From Vigna angularis (lineage: Eukaryota; Streptophyta; Magnoliopsida; Fabales; Fabaceae): DNA of 64,000 nt. The position numbers were made by a program, and so were the translations under genes. Under the pieces are notes generated by a model. It was given only the letters and a program-made list of their open reading frames with translations, did not search any database and had not been told where the DNA came from. The DNA lies in contig NC_068971.1 of assembly GCF_016808095.1 (NCBI RefSeq), positions 25,874,131 to 25,938,130 on the forward strand, written 5' to 3'. Shown piece after piece: positions 47,740 to 61,416 of this stretch (the stretch's first letter is position 1; every line of letters begins with the position of its first letter).

Positions 47740-49440
47740 TTTCTCTCGTTTGGATTGTGCAAGAATTAGAAAGAATTGATGTGGTTTTGTTTGGATGGGA
47801 AATGGAAGAGGGTTAAATTTTCCGGGAAAATTCTCGAGTGAGAAAATTGGTGAGGTGGGTTTTGGAACTGGTCGAAACTGAACAGGATATTTAATTGACT
47901 TCCTACTTTATACTTCATTTTTTTTACGCCCAAACAAAAACATTCACTGCATTATATTTATATTTTTCTTTTTTCTTACCATTCACTTTATTTCTTACAT
48001 AACATTTTTTAACTTTTATTATCTAATTTTATAAAGATTAAAGGAGATTAAAATATAACGATTTAAAATTTACAAAAAACTGTGATTTGGGAACGGAATA
48101 TTCCGTGACACATTCCTTTTTAATTTTAAAAACTGTGTGTACATGTTCTTTGTATCTTCTACTGGTTTGAGTTATAATTAATAATAATTGTTATTAAAGG
48201 GAGAAATAAATGCCGATCGATTCTGACTGGATCATTATTTTCTCTAATTTTCTCTAATTTCTTGGAATAATCTGAAGAAATGAAGCATGTGTATTACATT
48301 CTAAAATTCTAAAAATGTTGACCCTTATCTTTTTAGGTGTGGTGAAACGCTAAATCACTCGTCGTGTTTTTTAATCTGAAATTATCGAAAGGTTTCTTCT
48401 AGCATCGTATTTGGATATTCTACTTGCTAGTCAATAAAATGCTCTGTCAGACCATTTGATTTCATAATTTAAACATTCTCTAATGTTTCAATCTTATTCT
48501 AAATTTGATAACTTCAAATTTCTCTAAATAGGTCAATTTAATTTTTTAAATAAATTATGCACAATATTATGGATGTTATTGTTTAATTAAAATTATAATT
48601 TTATTTTAATGATAGTAAAATCTTTTATTACTACAATTACTAAAGCGAAACTGTAATTTCTTTAGCACATATTAAATCTAAATTTTGTTCTTTCCATGAT
48701 TATTGGTTTTTAGGAAGAGATAAATTGTGGCACCCCATAAAAACTAGAATTTTAGCAAAGACGCCGAGTTATTGTCAAAAGGTGGAAAAGTTATTGCTTA
48801 GTTGAAAAAGGAGTTATTTATTGGTGTCCTCATTTAACCAAAAACTTATTAGATAATATTTTTTTTAATAATATTTTTATCTATAAATGTTAGTATTACT
48901 CTTTTCTCCAAATCAAACTTATATAATGTGTTAGTGGAAGAGTTCAATTCACAATTTTCCTTTATTTCCTTTCAAAGTTTCAACTTTATCCCTAAGATAA
49001 TCTTATAACTTCATTTCTCTAATAACTAAAAATTACCTGTTGAAAAATTATTACAATTAAAATGCAAATAAAAAATAATTTATTTATACTAGTTCACCCT
49101 AACTTTATTTCAAATTTAAAAAAATTTAACTACTTAAAAGTTTAATTATAATTAATTACTTGTACAATAAGTTTTTTATGTGAATTAACAATCTCTTAAA
49201 AACTTAAGTATTTAATATTAGAGTACTCATAAACTTTAGTATACAATAAAGTTTGATTACATTGAATTCACAAAAATAAAAATATAACTTAAATCTAGCT
49301 AATTTTGCAAAGAATAAGAATTAAGTTGAATGTTTTCATTTAAATGATTAGAGACACAAAGTATATCAACAAAAATATCAAAGTTTTTTTTTCACTTTTA
49401 ATTTTATGTTCACTTCTTATTTTGATCTTTTAGGAGATTT
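47740..49440. other. Upstream flank of the RING gene and AT-rich intergenic DNA
   Basis: The first ~150 bp should hold the promoter and 5'UTR of the RING gene. I see no clear TATA box. Beyond about 48000 the sequence is AT-rich without ORFs or recognisable repeats. Confidence 0.5.
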
Positions 49441-49474
49441 TTTTAGGAAGTTTTCTCATTCAAAATAAAGATAG

Positions 49475-49800
49475 ATGTATACTCAAAGTTAAGTAATTCT
49501 TCTACTTTGACCTTCAATAGACTTTCTTTTATATATTATGTATTGAAAATTGTAGTTCTCATGCTAAGTTATTTGTTTCCTATAATTTTTCATCATATGT
49601 ATACTCAAAGTTAAGTAATTCTTCTACTTTGACCTTCAATTGATTTTCTTTTATATATTATGTATTGAAAATTGTGGTTATTGTGACAAGTAACTTTCTC
49701 ATTTAAAATAAGAGAAAACTTTGTCTTAACTAAGATAATTTTCCATCAGAGGTATTCAAACTTAAGTGATTCGTCTACTTTGATCCACAATGGAGTTTGA
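49475..49800. repeat. Direct repeats of an old LTR-like sequence
   Basis: ATGTATACTCAAAGTTAAGT, TTCTTCTACTTTGACCTTCA and TATTATGTATTGAAAATTGT occur at 49475-49560 and again 122 bp later at 49597-49690, with a more diverged piece near 49745-49800. The TATTGAAAATTGTAG...GTGACAAGTAACTTT block returns near 51115-51200. This fits fragments of an ageing interspersed repeat. Confidence 0.65.
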
Positions 49801-51546
49801 AATACAGGAAAATACTAGAAATGGAGGTTTAAATAGTATTTTTAAAGCTTTTTTGCAAATAGTGATTAAGTTCTTTGGTAGTGGTTAGACAATCTGCATA
49901 GTACTTTAAACACTTAGTTAAATAGAACGTTTGAATGAAAAACATTGTTTGAAAACAAATGTTATAAATCACACTTTAGTTTTACACTAGTTCACTCAAC
50001 TTGAGTTACGTTCAGTTCTTCCTTAACAAAATGGTAAGAGGTTACATTAATCTTTTACAAAGATTACAACGAGTACAAACCACTCTTGGTATACAAGTAT
50101 TATCAACCACTTTTGGTTTCAACCATAGTCAAGTGACTAGAATGAGTTTAACCACTCTTGGTATCCACACTAGACAACTTGTCCAGAACATTTAACTCAA
50201 CTGAATTAAACAAAATAAGTGTTTGAATTCATTTCTGAATAAACACAAGTGATTTGGTTTCTTACAAGATAGAAGACAACTCTCTTAGAGATGATATATG
50301 AATAATATAATGAACTTCTGAATACTTGTAAAAGATCTTTTCACATATGAGTTACAAAGAAATTAGCTTAGAGAGAGATAGTGAGCATATAATAATCTTG
50401 ATAGAAAATATTTTTTTTCTTCAGCACTTCTCTTAATATAGGCATCTTCGAAAAAGATCTGTTACTTAGTGTTTTTACTTTCTTCTAGGTAAGTAGCCTT
50501 TATGATAGAGTCAGGAGCTATCTTTCTTCCTTACAGAGTAATTGTGTTGTGTACGGATGAAAGAGGCAAAAGGCATGTAAGAAACATTCTTTAAATATCC
50601 TCATGTATCTAAATGTTCTTCGGAGTTTGAGTAAACTTTTGAATAAAGTTGATAATCTACACAGAAAAAGAGAACACAATATAACAGACAAAAAAGTACT
50701 TGAACATACATGCATTCAAGCCATTAGACGACCTAGCCATTTGATATGTTAGACAACTTAAGTACTTAGGCATGATTCTTGGTATAATTGTTTGATGTTA
50801 GTCTGTTTAGAGTAACTTTGTAAAGATGTTTAGTAATAGCAAAACGTGTGTTCAGACACTTTGCCTTTTTGTTCAAACGTTATGGCGATTAAACACTCTG
50901 TTAGGAATTCTATAGCGTTTAGGCTTTTTATGTATACGTTAAATGCCTTATGGTATCAAATGTTCTCGTATCGTTTAGTTGTCTTTAAAGGTAGTGTTTG
51001 ACACATTTAATCGTTAATATAGACGATGTAACATTATTTCATTTAGACGTTATGTTAAACTTCAAAACAATGTTTGTTTAGACGTTCTTGTCTTAATAGA
51101 TTTCTTTTATTTATTATGTATTGAAAATTGTAGTTTTTGTGACAAGTAACTTTTTCATTCAAAATAAGATAAAACTTTGTCTTAACTAAGATATTTTTTT
51201 TATAAAGTATAACAACTTTTATGCATGACCTTCACTTTTATGCATAGTTGTTTTGCTTCAACTTCCTATCATTGTTTTTGTTAGAGATATGTTCAAATTA
51301 GTATTAGGTATTGTTACATGGAAGTTTGACTTTGTTTCCTAGTACACTAAATTACATTAATGAATATAAGATTAGAAGTTATAAATATAACAATATATAG
51401 TTCATATAATAAAAACATGTTTAAATATATAACATGTTATAAGCAAATTTTTTATCAAAGAGATAAATTTTATGTGTTTATACGAGCGCACTTTAGACGT
51501 TGGTATAAACATATGTTTGAATGTTTCTTCTTGATTTATTGATGAA
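49801..51546. other. Probable LTR-retrotransposon relic, no ORF
   Basis: ACCACTCTTGGTAT-like phrases (near 50082 and 50150; variant near 50107), a C/T-rich stretch and several CGTTTAG/AACGTT-type motifs (about 50860-51090) give the texture of an old LTR. No coding remnants or paired LTR ends could be found, so the assignment is weak. Confidence 0.35.
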
Positions 51547-52806
51547 TTATTCAATTTTAATAAGTTTTTGTTTAGAGTGCAACTTTTGTCAAATCTTATT
51601 CTAAGACTTGTAATTGAAAACATTTATAATGTATACCTTTAAGTGTTTTTAATGATTGAATGTCTTTTTCACCTATCGTATACTTATGTATTTTTATTAT
51701 TAATGCTTTTCAAAGTTTCCAAACAACCATGATGTGATAATGAATAGAAAAGAATTTACTTCAAGAAGATCTTGGAAAAATATTAAGAAAAAGAAAAGTT
51801 AAACATAAAGAATGTTTCGCGATGATTCTAAAACTAATAGAAAGTAGTTTTTCATGTAACAAACCTTTGTTTGTGTACAAAGATGGTTTGTGGTGCATTT
51901 CGCAACTCCATTAGTAGAATAATTTTCAACTCTACATGAATACAAGGATAGAAAGGAAGTGTTTGGTTACTCATTCTCACATACAACCCTATTTATAGAG
52001 TACACATGTGAACTTTGATTACAAATTTGACCTAATGTAAGAGTGTATGTTTTTATGAAGAGTGTGATTTTTTTTCTTTTCAGGAGAGACGTTATCTTAA
52101 ATGATATTCAAATGAAAATTTTGTTTATGTAGAAGTTTAAAGTTTGAAGATTTTGTGTTTTCAACTATGAAAAATGATTATTCAATTTTAATAAGTTTTT
52201 GTTTAGAGTGCAACTTTTGTCAAATCTTATTCTAAGACTCATAATTGAAAGACATTTATAATGTATACCTTTAAGTGTTTCTAATGATTGAATGTCTTTT
52301 CCACCTATCGTATACTCATGTATTTTTATTATTAAAGCTTTTCAAAGTTTCCAAACAATCATGATGTGATAATGAATAGAAAAGAATTTACTTCAAGAAG
52401 ATCTTGAAAAAATATTAAGAAGAAGCAAAGTTAAACATAAAGAATGTATCGTGACGATTTTAAAACTAATAGAAAATAGTTTTTCATGTAACAAACCTTT
52501 GTTTTTGTACAAAGATGGTTTGTGGTGCATTTCGCAACTCCTTTAGCAGAATAATTTTCAACTTTGCATGAATACAAGGATAGAAAGGAAGTGTTTGGTT
52601 CCTTCTCACATCCAACCCTATTTATAGAGTACACATGTGAACTATGATTACAAATTTGACCTAATGTAAGAGTGTATTCTTTTATGAAGAGTGTGATTTT
52701 TTTTATAGGAGAGACATTATCTTAAATGATATTTAGATGAAAAATTTGTTTGTGTAAAAGTTTAAAGTTTGAAGATTTTTGTGTTTTCAACTATGAAAAA
52801 TGATGA
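51547..52806. repeat. Tandem duplication of a ~630-bp segment
   Basis: 51547-52178 and about 52179-52806 are direct copies. Both run from ATTCAATTTTAATAAGTTTT through CACCTATCGTATAC, GAATAGAAAAGAATTTACTT and TTTATAGAGTACACATGTGA to TTTTCAACTATGAAAAATGA. They differ by scattered substitutions and small indels, for example CTTTTCAGGAGAGACG versus TTTATAGGAGAGACA. No protein is encoded. Confidence 0.9.
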
Positions 52807-55800
52807 TCTTGTTAATGCATTCGATCTTAATTTCAAGTTGTAATTTTATAGTTTCATGTGATGTAAGTGATCTCCTATTTTTGGTCTAGCATAAGTTACT
52901 CATAAAATTGTTTTGACCAAGTTTAAAATAAATAGTATGTTTTAGTGAATTAAAATTATTTTATACGTTAAAATGTTCTCCAAGTTGTCGAAAAAGATAA
53001 AAGAGAAAACTTTAATTTATTAAAGACAATTTATAATCAAATAATTTCATTTAAACCTTTTAAACTTAGAAATTCTCTTTAATTTAATAAATTAAAACTA
53101 ATTTTAATAATTTAAAATCACTTAAAATAATTTTTTTAGTGATTTTAATTAGTTAAAACAAGCAAATTAATACGTTGTATTTGGTCTTGTGGTAGCAGAA
53201 TGAATTAAAGTTCTTTTTAATGAATTAAATTTATGAGAAAAAGGAATTAAAGTTGGTTTTAATAAACTAAATATATGAGCTTTGTAAATGAGAAATCTTA
53301 AAATATATTCATTCAATTTGGAAAGGTTTTAGAATTATTTTAAATGTTTGAGAATATTTTGGAGGAAATACTCCATTGAGTTGTTATCGTTGATTGAGTA
53401 AATTACACTGAAGATCACCACATTGGGTATATTTTTTGGAGTAATATATAGACTCTAGAATGAGGTTGAATAAAATTGTTTTTGTAAAACCAATCCTAGA
53501 TCTTAATCTCCTTAGAACTAAAAAAGAGTTGTGAACAAAGTGCATCAGATGATAATAAATATTATAATAAAAAGTATAATTAACTTACCTCATATATTGT
53601 GCTATATATACTATGTTTATGGGTTTTTACTTGAATGAGAATAGTTCATGTGCATATCATCTTGATTAATTTTTTCTAATACTTTGCTAATACAGTTTAG
53701 TATTACCTTAACTTAATCAAAGTTTACTCGTTAGTTTGCTCTGGCCAACATGATGTTTCTCCGGCCAAGTATATATAGGATGAGAACATTTTGGGCTTAG
53801 GTGATTAATATGTTCTTGAGTACATATAGTACAAAAAATTTCAAGACCTTTATTGTTAATTACTAGATCATTTAAGAGATATTGTTTAGTATACAAGATT
53901 TATATTGGTCCGTCTACAACTCTTGGGTTATGTACAATTTTCCCTTAAATCAAAATTCTTAAGGTTTCATAAATAAAAAATTGTTTACAACTAACTATAC
54001 AAACTACTTATAATTATTGTGTGTATACAAATCAATACAAATAATCCATTTTTAATCACCTCTTGACATTAAGAACTTATATAAGTATTATAATTGTGAC
54101 TATTTTCTACAAAATACATATGTTTGTTGAAAGGTAATTAACAAAGAAATATATTTGGCTTCTATACAAGGTATGTAACTTCATAAATAATACAAAAGAT
54201 TATCATACTCTCACTAAACATTATATTACACAAAGACTCTCTATAAATAACTATAGGAGTATTTCGTTATTGTTATATATTTTGATCATCTAACCCTTTT
54301 TTTTCTTAGTATAGATCTTGAAATATGAAAACTTTTTTGAGAAATATTCTTCATATATTTTTTTAGTGTTTTAATTCTTGTGGTCTTTTCTTAGAGATAC
54401 TTGATATTGTGTTTGTTTGTGTGACAAAAGTGTCCATGTAAATTATTTTAATTCCTTCTTAGGCTTCAAGTCGTATAAATGAAAAATTTTCAACACATAA
54501 TTTTCATGGACCTAACTTTTATCTTCTAAAGCTTCATTAACATTCTTCAATATTTGAGATTAAGGTTGTATATATTTATTGAAGGATAATATAATATTTG
54601 TGCCTTCATTAGGATTTTTTTGTAATAGTGTCAATTAGATGATTTTTTACCATGCCTAAATTACTTCGAAGAAACTCACATTCTACTCTAAGATTGTTTT
54701 TCAAGTTGACAAAATTGTTTGAATAGTGTTTTTGAAAGTTTTTTTAGTATTTATGCAAGTTCATATGTGCAAAGGATTCATTTAAATATTTTACTTGACT
54801 TGTAGTAATTGAATTTAACATGAATAATTTCTTCAATTGTCTTGGTATTTCAAAATATCCTACTAATATATTTTTGTTATCACTAGAGTTAAATTTGTTA
54901 ATATTTTTCTTCACATTAAGAATGAAATATTAAAATTTAAAAAGATGGAAGTGAAATATTTTGTGCTTTCGTTTCTCCACAATTTAGAAAATTTTGTTAT
55001 CAATGTAAATTCTATTTTGTAAATTACAAGGTATATGATTTGCTTGTCTAACACTACTTAGGATATTTAGGATATGATTTTGTACCAAGCATCATTATAA
55101 TAATTTCTTGTAAAGATTTCTTTCATCTTCACCATTGTGTTGAAATGTTATAGTTGATATAATTTAAAAAAAAAAACTTAGAATATTTGGTTTTCAAATT
55201 TAATTAATATTTTTTCATTTAGAACATTTATGAGAATATTTAAAAGACTTTTCACTCATACTTATATGAACCAATTGTGTTTTGGTTGAATTGGTCCGAG
55301 GGTCGGTCGTCCTTCCTTGCTCTACTCTGTTTTGATCTTCAATCCTCTCTGTTGTATTATTTATAGAGTGGCAGTCAAGTCCACTAATTAGTTATCAGTA
55401 TATCTTTAGGGAATCAAACCTAGTAATCAATAATTAATACCGTATATTTGTAAAGCGTAAGGTAATCTGACCTATTAATACCTGATAATTGTTCATGAAT
55501 GACCATTAACTTCGATCGGTATATTTCATATAGTACAAATTGTATATTATATTATGATTAGATTGTATCATTTAACATTTATAAATGTAAGTCTAGAACT
55601 AAATAAGTTCAAATGTACTAGCTTGTGACATTTGAATATATTCTTTGTTATTATTTTTAAACGATATTTCAACTTGTTTTTATGTTGTCTTCAAATAAAA
55701 AAACTTATACTTACTAGTAAAACTTCATTATAAATATTTATTAATATAAAAGTAAAAAAAAATCATTCCCCATATAAAAAAAACTAGTTTATGCATAAGT

Positions 55801-56190
55801 TATTTAATAAAATGTATTTACTTGAATGTTTAATTTTAGTTTGTACAAGTTAATTTTAATTTTAGCTAAATGTTTCAGAACAAATTTGTTGAACTAATGA
55901 AAATGGAGAAATCAATAATAAGACAAAAAAATTATTTTATTATATTAGAGGTAACATTGCAAGAAACATAAGCTATTATTATATGATATTATTACATGAT
56001 TGATTGAGTATAGAACAGATCTTGTTATAGAAAGAAAATTTAAACATAAAAAAATATAAAATAATAGTAATAGTCATAGTCTTTCACAGTTAAGTTCTTA
56101 CAAAGCCTTGTATAAATATCTCCATTTTTACAAAAACAATCACGAGATTATGAGTTATACAAAAGAATTATATATTATTTATATTCATTA
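52807..56190. other. AT-rich intergenic DNA
   Basis: No ORF of note. A short, less AT-rich stretch at about 55270-55480 (GGTTGAATTGGTCCGAGGGT through TTTATAGAGTGGCAGTCAAG) could be an LTR scrap. Nothing else is recognisable. Confidence 0.45.
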
Positions 56191-56199
56191 ATTAAGGAA

Positions 56200-57720
56200 A
56201 TAAACACTATCATGAAGCGTATCCGTCCCTACTAGCTATCACTACTAGCTCTTAAAACATCATCTACTCACACCAAAGTGACGATCATCGCAAAGGAAAA
56301 GAAAATACATAACCACAAGCAAAATATGGTAAGTTAATGCTAATATGAACATACATAGACAATTTATCACTTAATATCTCAACCAGTTCAGCATTTGATT
56401 ATTCATTCATCACACCACTTATAGATGCCTAAGCAAAATATAATATTAGACTCGATATCCGGATGCATTAACTTGGATACAAGAAGTCTTGCACTTCTCA
56501 TAAAATATTTCACTGGATTGCAGCAAAGGCCTTGGCTCCACCTAGCCTAATAAACCATAAAATTCCCTGGTCAAGGTCAGTTAGTTTTTGACATTGATAG
56601 ATCAAGGGTCTTACCCCTAATTTTGTCATAAGAACCTCCTTCAATTCTCACCACCTAGATTACGACACTCTATCTGAGTTTGTATGCCTAGTAGAATATA
56701 TGATGATTTTTTACTAACGTGTATCACTAGTCAATACATAACACTAAATGAACAAGGATTTGTACTTCATCCTCAAAAGCCAAAACCCTAAAAAAACATA
56801 CAATTCAAAATTTTTCTCCATTTCATTCCATTGATCCACTTTCACTCTCTTAAAGTATTCACACTTCCTTAAAGCATAATTTACAACAACTTTCATCAAT
56901 CTTTCCACTTCATACATTACTTAATATCATACATAACCTTTCCATTCGAAATTACAATTATAATAACAAAATTCCATAAAGTTCTATACCTACGTGTATT
57001 CTTTATATTCTCAACATTTAAACCTCGTTCTAGTCAAATAAACTTCATACATTATTATCCACCACAATTATATATATATATATATAAATTGTTTTATCAC
57101 ACTAGCATGGACATGTTTTGCATTTCATAAAATACACATATTTATATCCATGAATAAACTCACTAAACACATGTTATTATCAATAAAAAAAAACCCATTA
57201 TTACTTTTAAAATAAAAACAAAATTAGTGGAAGTCTTGCTTGGGCGAGATCTTGTCGCCTGGGTGACACTTTAATAAAGACTATGAGCCACTAGAGTTCT
57301 CTCGCTTGGGCGAGAAAGGGTTGTCACTTGAGCGACAAGTTTATCGCTTGGGTGACAGCTTAATAGAGGCAAAAGGAGTTGTAGTGGCATTCTCGCCTGA
57401 TCGTGAAGCTTGTCGTTTATGCGACACATTTTGTCACCTGGGCGAGTAGTTGTCGTTTGGGCGAGCAATTGTCGTTTAGGCAACAACTCAATGGAGAGAA
57501 AAGTGAAATTTTCGCTATTGTTGCCTGAGCGAGATTTTCTCTTGCTCAAGCGAAAATAGCAAAGTTTCATCCTAATATCAGCACCCAAAACTCAAAATCA
57601 AACACCATAACAATTCAAACCATTTCATGGATAAAAACACAACATGCAAGCACAGATTTAGTTAAAACCAAGAAGAACTGCCTTCTCTCACCTTGAATGC
57701 TACTTTTAAGTTCCTAACCT
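56200..57720. repeat. Old interspersed repeat, probably an LTR, with (cttGGGCGAga) motifs
   Basis: About 56450-56700 reads like a legume LTR (CTGGATTGCAGCAAAGGCCT, CTGGTCAAGGTCAG, AGAACCTCCTTCAATTCTCA). It is followed at about 57230-57560 by many variants of GCTTGGGCGAGA/TCGCCTGGGTGACA, some of them inverted (CTCGCTTGGGCGAG). I remember this type of motif cluster from Phaseoleae repeats, but no paired LTR, PBS or target duplication is visible here, so it is a fragment or solo LTR. Confidence 0.5.
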
Positions 57721-59590
57721 CTTTCTTCACAACTTTCACCCTAAAAAATAGATTAAAAACTTAAATCCACAATTTAAATCATCAGACTTCAAGGACAAGA
57801 TTGACCCTAATGTGAAGTTGGAACAAATGCAACTCATTAAAACCAAAGAAACAAAAATTGAAAACTTTGACCCTAATGAGAAGTATAAGAAAACTCACTC
57901 TCGGCACAACTTTGATCGAGTGTATCCGAAGAACTTTATATGGTGACTCCATAATTGACCTTTGCACAAGAATAAGATTAGGTTTTTGAGTAGTGAATTG
58001 GAAAGAGGAATCTCAAAAAGGTTAAAAGGCTTTGGGACGTGGTTTTCTACAAAAGAAGAAACTGAGGATGAATTGTGCATTTTGGGTCTTTCTTTTTAAG
58101 GTTCTCACACTAGATTTTTTATACATAAATTTGTCTAAACATATCTCTAACATAATTTAATTAATATTTATATTTTATTCTTCTAATCTTGTGAACTACT
58201 ACAACGTTTATAGTAAAATTGTATATTGACAATTTTGGCATCCGAATATATGGTCCTCTATTATTACTTTACAATTATGGGCATCAAAGTGAGTCAATAT
58301 GACTTATATGGGTTAGTTTACCACAAGTTTAGTTTAAAACGAGTTAGTTCAATTCAACTTGCCAAAAAGTTTATAACTTGGTTCAACCCACCAACAAATT
58401 GGTGGACTAGTAGATTAATCCTAATGATGTTTTTATTTTTTTCAATTTATTTTATATATTTATTATAGTTAAATAAAACTAGATTACTCGATTCATTATT
58501 TATAACAGTAAATTAAAGTGTTCTCCTGTTCTACTAAGCATTATCATAAAAATAAAGTGTAAACTTACCTAACTTACAAATAAATAACCTATTGACTCAT
58601 ATTGAAATTTATTTTGATATCTTGGATATCGAATAATATCTAAAAAAATCATCTTTTTAATTGACAATATTTAAAACTATTGTTAGTATTATTTAAAGGT
58701 TGTAAAAACATTTTTAAAAAGACAATTTCTTTGTATATTTATCTATCTGATAAAAAAAAGTTATGGTTTATTAATATTTCTTTCAGCATGTTAAATTTTG
58801 GAAAAGGAAATTAATACTTTCCCCTCAATAATGCTCATTGTAGCATAAAATTGTTCTAAGTTCATATAATAAACCACGAGAAAGTGACCTTAACAAGACA
58901 AGAAATATACATCCACGTCGAAGCTATATAAAGTATGTGAAGTTGATATTCCATTAAGCTTGCACTTTGCAAGCAAGCATTCAACTTAATTCGATTGTTT
59001 GAAAACAGATACACATGATTTAATATACACTTAAAATAATGAAACTAAAAATATTATTTCTTTTAACACAAAATAAAATTAATATTTAATCTAATGTGCG
59101 ATTTTCATTATATTTTTGTTAACCGTATATTTTACTTAATTAAGTTTTAACTATTTTATAAATTTAAGTATTTTAATTAATATTTTGTCAAAAATTGTTC
59201 TTTTATTGATTACTTAAAATATTTTTATTTTTGTATAAGTAATTAATTGTTTGATGTTACTTTAATGAGATGAGGTGATCATATTTTTGTTTTTCATTTT
59301 CTCATTTATTAACTTTTTTTTTCTCTCTCTCTAATTTCTCCAACTCATTTTTGAAAGGGAAGGAACAAGACAAATTAAAAGAGATTGAAAAGGAAAAAAA
59401 TAAATTGATTAATGGATTGAAGACAAAGAGACTAAATTAGTTACATCATTTTGTTAACGCTATAATCAAATGATAGAATACGGAATAAAAATAAAAAATA
59501 ATAATATAAATTCAATTATTAAATAAAAAATCATAAAAGATTTCAATAAAATATCTAAAGTTATGAAATACTCACAACTTAATTAAACCT
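57721..59590. other. AT-rich intergenic DNA with faint hAT-like relic
   Basis: 58232-58430 contains TTTTGGCATCCGAATATATG, AACTTGGTTCAACCCACCAA and ATTGGTGGACTAGTAG, faintly like the ends of the hAT-like element at 24694-25608, but no ends or target duplication can be defined. The remainder shows nothing. Confidence 0.3.
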
Positions 59591-59594
59591 TATA

Positions 59595-59671
<77 letters not shown>
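59595..59671. repeat. Compound (CT)n(TA)n microsatellite
   Basis: About 55 bp of CT dinucleotides with one TTT interruption pass directly into about 22 bp of TA. Confidence 0.97.
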
Positions 59672-61336
59672 TAATAAAATGTTTAATCAAGAGAATAAAA
59701 AAAGAAAAGACTATTGGAGTCTCCATTGAGCAGGCAGGGCCAAAGTCATTCAATTAAAAATTAGGAAAACAAAGTTGAGTTTTGTGAAACATGATGCCTT
59801 AAAGCATTGTTGATGAAATAAGATTTATTAGTTATTAGTTGTTACATAGCCAAAAATGAGCCTTTATTTATTTTAATAATTAAATTGTTGTACTTTAATA
59901 ATTATAAAAACTAAAAAAAATATAAGAATGAGTTGCGTGGTTAGCGTTGTTCACTCAGTTTTGTGGGTTAGATCGACAGAGACACGGTGACCGCAGGTGT
60001 GAACAAAGACATCCTAACTCTCTAACTCAATAATATCACTAATAAAATTAACTTAATCATGTCAGCATACTAATAATATCTATAAAAATCACAACATCAC
60101 ATTATATCATTAAAAGTATATGATAATGGAAAATGTTAAGATAACAAATGATAAAACGATATATTTGTAACACTCAAAATAAAAATTATTTGTAAAGGTC
60201 TTGAATAGTCCAAGTCATAATTTTATGATGATTTAAAGTTGTGAAAATTTGTTTTCACAGTTCTTTCAGTTTAGAAACTCAATTAAAATAAAATTTAACT
60301 TTTAGAGTTAATTGAATATTTTAAAAATAATTTAAGATTCTACTTAGATTTCTTAAGATGACGAGATAATACTTTTAAATTAAATTTAATTAAGTTTAAG
60401 TGCTTTTTTAAATGTTAATATTTTAAATCGAGTTTTATAAAAAAAAAATTGCTGCGTTAAGTGTTCGAAAGTTTAAACAAAACTAACAAATTAAAATTAT
60501 TCTAATAAAAATGTAGTTTATTATACTAAAAATAATTATATCACTACGTTAGTTTATAAATAAATACAAATAGTGCTAAATCCTAACTAATAAAATATGA
60601 ATCGATATATTTATTTATCAGTAAAAAACTGATTAGTGATCGCCTTAAAAATAAAAATTTTATGATACGTTTTTAAAAACCTGTAGTGATTTTTATTTTC
60701 TTAAAAATGTTGTAAAAATATTATTTCACTTCGCAAATGTTTTTGAAGAAAAAACTAATATTCTTTTAGAAAGAAACTTTGAATTTGTTTTAAGTATAAT
60801 TTTCAAGTAAGCATCTATACTAAATTGCCCATTTATAAACTATATTACGTTATATATTTTCTCTTTATATTTGTTTTTAGTGTATATGAAAGTTGGGTTA
60901 TTCTGATTATGGTTCTTCAAATCTTAAAATCATATTTTAATTTTTCGAAATAAAAAAACCTGCTAAATACTAAATTTGAGAGAATGAATTGTTTACAATT
61001 AAAAATGTAAGGTTTACATAGGATTTAGCATTTAAAATTGTTTTTAGACTATAGAATTTAATATTTAAAAATTAAAGCTATATTTTTTTTTCAATATTGA
61101 TGGACTAAAGGAAGTGTTTCTTTTTTTAATTTGGAGACCAGACTCACAATTTAGTATTTAAAGACTAAACCTATATATTTAAATATATATTTTATATTAA
61201 TATCTTTATTATATAATTTATTAACTTGAATACATAATTTGAGTATCTATAGCATTATTTTTGAAATAAATCAAAATTGTGTCATGAATTTGAAACATGG
61301 ATAAATTAATTTTACATAAAAATGAAAAACAAATAG

Positions 61337-61416
<80 letters not shown>

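Noticed and set aside
55260..55480. Possible promoter or gene start in a less AT-rich patch
   Set aside because: No ORF follows on either strand; better explained as an LTR scrap.
58226..58468. 80-codon + frame and possible second hAT-like element
   Set aside because: The similarity to the ends of the element at 24694-25608 is faint, and no inverted ends or target duplication could be defined. The frame has no known domain.
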